A stretch of 64,000 nucleotides of DNA, from contig NC_068556.1 of assembly GCF_022201045.2 (NCBI RefSeq), positions 20,379,501-20,443,500 of the forward strand, in the 5' to 3' direction. Under the pieces are notes generated by a model. That model worked only from the letters and a program-made list of their open reading frames with translations, made no database searches and was not told the origin of the DNA. The DNA is from Citrus sinensis. Lineage: Eukaryota; Streptophyta; Magnoliopsida; Sapindales; Rutaceae. Shown here piece after piece: positions 60,778 to 64,000 of this stretch (position 1 is the stretch's first letter; every line of letters starts with the position of its first letter). Position numbers and translations under genes: made by a program.

Positions 60778-63740
60778 ATCTTAATCTTGTCCACTCCCAT
60801 CATGCTGAAAATATGAAGTTATGCTATTTAATTCTTTTGCAAGTGGTAGAGGAATGAACTATGTTTACTTGAACCTTACTCATTATCGTTGGTTAACCTA
60901 TATCTAGGATTTTGATTTTTCTTTCTCTTTTTTAAGGAAATATTACGTGAATATAAGCTCAATTCTTTTCGAATTTTGACTTAGAGGTGTGAACAAGATA
61001 TAAATCTCTTTTTTCGTCTTTGGTTGTATAATTTTTAAATAAATTTATTTTGCTGGCTATCCAAAGTTAAATCCGAAAAAAGTGGGAACAAAAAAAAATT
61101 AATTTAAACTTTATTTGAAGGAGAAAAAGAAGAGTTTGTCTTGCAAGGCTTCTTCGTTAAACTGAAAGCTTCTTTATAAGCAAAAGAGAGAAAAAGTCTT
61201 TAGGCATATATATAAAATATAGCAAGTGCAATCAAAGAAGAAAGATTGAGAAGGATTTCGTCCAAGGCTTATTTCTTGCCTACTATTTCTACCTCCATTA
61301 TCTCAAAGCCCATGCCCATACTTCACAAAAACACACCAACTTGAAGCCATGAAATGTGCTCATCTAATGATTCCCACTTCCCTTATTCAATGCTGAGAAA
61401 TTGGTGGGGGTTTGGTTAGAAGTTTAGGCATTTATGAGCTGAATGGTTAAGTTTGTTGAATGACCCCATCAAATAAAAAATAATAATAACACTGACTTGA
61501 GAAACACTTTGACACGCAATTTTTTTAATGCGAAATTATGACTTCTCGTAAGGTCACAGGCAGGCAGCTGGCTCAAAATATTGCTGCTGTCCACTGTACA
61601 TACAAGGTGTTTGATAACATTTATTTCATTGGATACACCTGTTTACCACTTACCAGCTGTCTATGTTCTGACACAGCCTTTACTATTTAAAAACTCCTAT
61701 TTAATTAATGAATTTTGATGCGTCTTCCCAAATATGCCACCCACGCTCTTCTTATTCCCAGAAATGCCCCAGGTGGCAAGTGGCATACCAAATTTAGCAG
61801 TATAAATTCGCAAGTATGAGGGGATGCATGATGAGACCAAGAGTTTTCTGTATGCTCATTTTATTTTTTGAATTTCAATGTTCATTCTTGGATTCAATAA
61901 TTTCGTGCTTCGTTTTGACTCCAAAAACTATATGATAAATGAGGTATCCGTTGGAATAGAATATTTCCATACTTGTCATTAATTGAGCTACCTAGTGCTA
62001 ATTGTTACTTCTTTAACCTTTATACGCAATTAAAGTTTCTATTTTTTTTTAATTTAAATGTGGTGCTATAAATATTTTACTTTATATTCACATATATCTT
62101 CTAGTGAGGTGTCTTATTAATTTGAGGCATGATGAAACTTGTAATTCGAGCATACCCAACCCTAGTGATGCCGCGCATGTTTAGCTCACCCAACATATTT
62201 AAGAGCTTCATTTAATTCGCAAAGCCGTTGGTCAATTTGCATCATCTTTCTCAAGTAAATGTTTATGGAATATGAATAAGCTGGAAGAAACCATGATGGG
62301 CAGAAGGTACAAGTGGAACAGTAACAGCCATAGAAAACTTTGGTGGGAGGTGACCGAGTCTGTCCCTAAATGACTCGACTGCTTTTAAGACCTTACAATA
62401 GTACGTTCATGGGAATTCATGGAATCATGGGTCACTTTAGAGGCATTTCGGCCCCAATCATAACGTCGTGCAGTTAATAATACAATTGCCGATGGCCCCA
62501 AGTAGACAGACAAGACTTAAAGAGTCAAAATTTCACCCTTCCCAACACATCCATTGCCGTGAGTCACGTTGCTTGCTAACATCCAACACAAAAGATTAGT
62601 TATTTGATGAAATAACTTATTTTACTTATAAATTTAAATAATTTTTTTATTATTTAATATAAGACACAACACAATAATTTTCTCTTGAATAAAATTACCG
62701 TCGAACTCTGGTCATTTCATTCAATACACCTGAATTATTTTATTATTATATCTGACTATTAGAGTCTGACTCTGATACCATTCATTGAGGTAAAGAAAGG
62801 AAGAGATCGGAGGGGAGCACTTAGTCTACAATTTTTAAACATTCAACAAAAAAAATTATCATATTGGATTGAATGGCCTATCGTACTTATAAAATCAAGT
62901 AACTCTTTTTTATTAGTCAATGTAAGATACTACTCACCAGCATTCATGGTAGAAATTGTAGTAGGTGCTCTTTTTTTTTTTTTAAAGGAAATTAGATAAT
63001 AAATACACTAAAATTGTCATTAATTTCATGCTTTAAAGTTGAATTGTCAAGAAAACATGTAAATGGTTTTTAATTATACACAATTGCGCCAAAATTTAAT
63101 CCAATATATAAGTAAATCTCCAATGTTGTAAGAATGAATCACTTACATAATTTTAAATAAACGTAAACAATAATAAAAGGAGTTTGTGTTCATTTATGAA
63201 ATATCAGCGGTATGCTTATACATCCGTACTCAAGGGTCATGATGTTATTTTTTTTTCTAGTATACATGCAATTTGATTTCTAATAACATATGGGTTCCCA
63301 ATTCTATATGTTTTCTTAAACAGACAGATTGTTTGTGTTCAGATGGATCCTTAACTTCTATTCTTTATATGTTCAGCATGGTATTGAATTATGATTGTCA
63401 CAATTGAAGATCTTTTAATTTACACCGTAGGGCCGTTTGAAAGTATTGTGCCATGTGCTTGGCAGCACTCTCGAGTGAAGCCTAAAAAATGTATCTCTGT
63501 CATTTCAATTACCGAGGCTTAATAAATACAAATTAACAAAATCAAGTATCCTGTTTTAAAATTAGCCTAAATCATTGAGTACTCAAGACTCTCTTTACTC
63601 AATTTTGCTATTGGTTTTCAATGGAATTGACTTTCCTTCCTTTTCACTTGCCTAGAAGAAAGTACATAACTTCGGAGGGTTTTAGAAAGTCTTGTAATGT
63701 TCTACTGGTGAGCTTCGTAGTTTAGCCGTCATATTCCATC
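60778..63740. other. Intergenic sequence without a supported gene
   Basis: AT-rich; no open frame with coding character, splice pattern or RNA gene was recognised on either strand. Confidence 0.5.
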
Positions 63741-63746
63741 TCTAAT

Positions 63747-63759
63747 CACGTGACACGTG
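63747..63759. promoter_or_regulatory. Paired G-box/ABRE motifs
   Basis: Two complete CACGTG palindromes at 63,747-63,752 and 63,754-63,759 are separated by one base. CACGTG binds bZIP and bHLH factors in plants, and paired ACGTG cores are typical of ABA-responsive promoters. They lie about 240 bp from the right edge, so they may belong to a gene starting beyond the window. Confidence 0.45.
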
Positions 63760-64000
63760 CACCGATTCAAAGGTTTCGGCTATGCCCTCCACAGAAATGG
63801 TAAATTCGAAATTGTACAGGCAATCATAGGCCAAATATGAAGATAATAATACACCGAAAAACCCCGCTAATTTTCCTAGTAGGCAAATTCAATGCCACGG
63901 CCGTGTAGCAATTAAAAAAGTTCGTTGGGGTAGTTGTATCCTCCAATTGGCCACGGAGCCCAATTCGGAATGGCCCCTTTAAATCCTCACATATTTCTCC

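Noticed and set aside
1-64000. CRISPR arrays, operons, ribosome binding sites and rRNA/tRNA genes
   Set aside because: None seen; tandem repeats here lack spacer structure and the only tRNA-like signals are isolated polymerase III boxes in SINE-like pieces.

Overview
This is a nuclear segment of a flowering-plant genome. Plant-only families (LysM receptor kinase, CIPK, U-box/ARM, PPR, a chloroplast NDH subunit), GT-AG introns, AT-rich spacers and many small transposon relics show this. The gene content fits a eudicot, possibly a woody rosid such as Citrus, but the sequence alone does not fix the species.

Layout. Positions 1-8,000 are repeat-rich: a small palindromic element family near 1.2-1.5 kb, a non-autonomous Helitron (2,893-4,770) and a tandem duplication of the 3' end and flank of a receptor-kinase gene. 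The intact LYK4/LYK5-type LysM receptor pseudokinase lies on the minus strand (8,056-10,761), with a 3' fragment copy at 5,969-6,320. A five-exon minus-strand gene (12,204-13,312) encodes a protein matching chloroplast NDH subunit PnsB5/NDH18. A solo LTR (14,538-15,260) precedes an 18-exon acylamino-acid-releasing enzyme gene (15,606-21,879, 826 residues, full catalytic triad). Directly downstream is a decayed tandem copy of it (about 22,815-26,225) that lost the region of exons 13-16. An intronless PPR gene (26,817-29,411, plus) and an intronless CIPK gene (30,582-31,937, minus) follow, with their 3' ends facing.

From 32 to 45.5 kb there is no convincing gene. The stretch holds a hAT-type MITE with an exact 8-bp target duplication (34,413-34,849), a roughly 2-kb tandem duplication (36,076-41,240) whose first copy received a solo LTR, and a long CT/CA microsatellite. 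A two-exon gene (45,587-47,868) encodes a 76-residue PET100-like protein. At 48.3-52.4 kb, a hAT MITE and a 2.3-kb solo LTR appear to sit inside an older PIF/Harbinger-like element. A fold-back element of about 670 bp lies at 52,834-53,507. A three-exon gene (55,672-59,806) encodes a 1,012-residue U-box/armadillo E3 ligase. The last 4 kb is intergenic, with another palindromic element and paired G-boxes near the right edge.

The genes do not form a pathway. The clearest higher-order signal is synteny: as I recall the Arabidopsis map, AARE-CIPK4-PET100-like lie together on chromosome 4 and PPR-CIPK7 on chromosome 3, so this window resembles the unsplit ancestral order. I found no convincing previously unknown gene system; the novelty is mainly in genome architecture (nested insertions, empty-site pairs, a decaying tandem gene copy).
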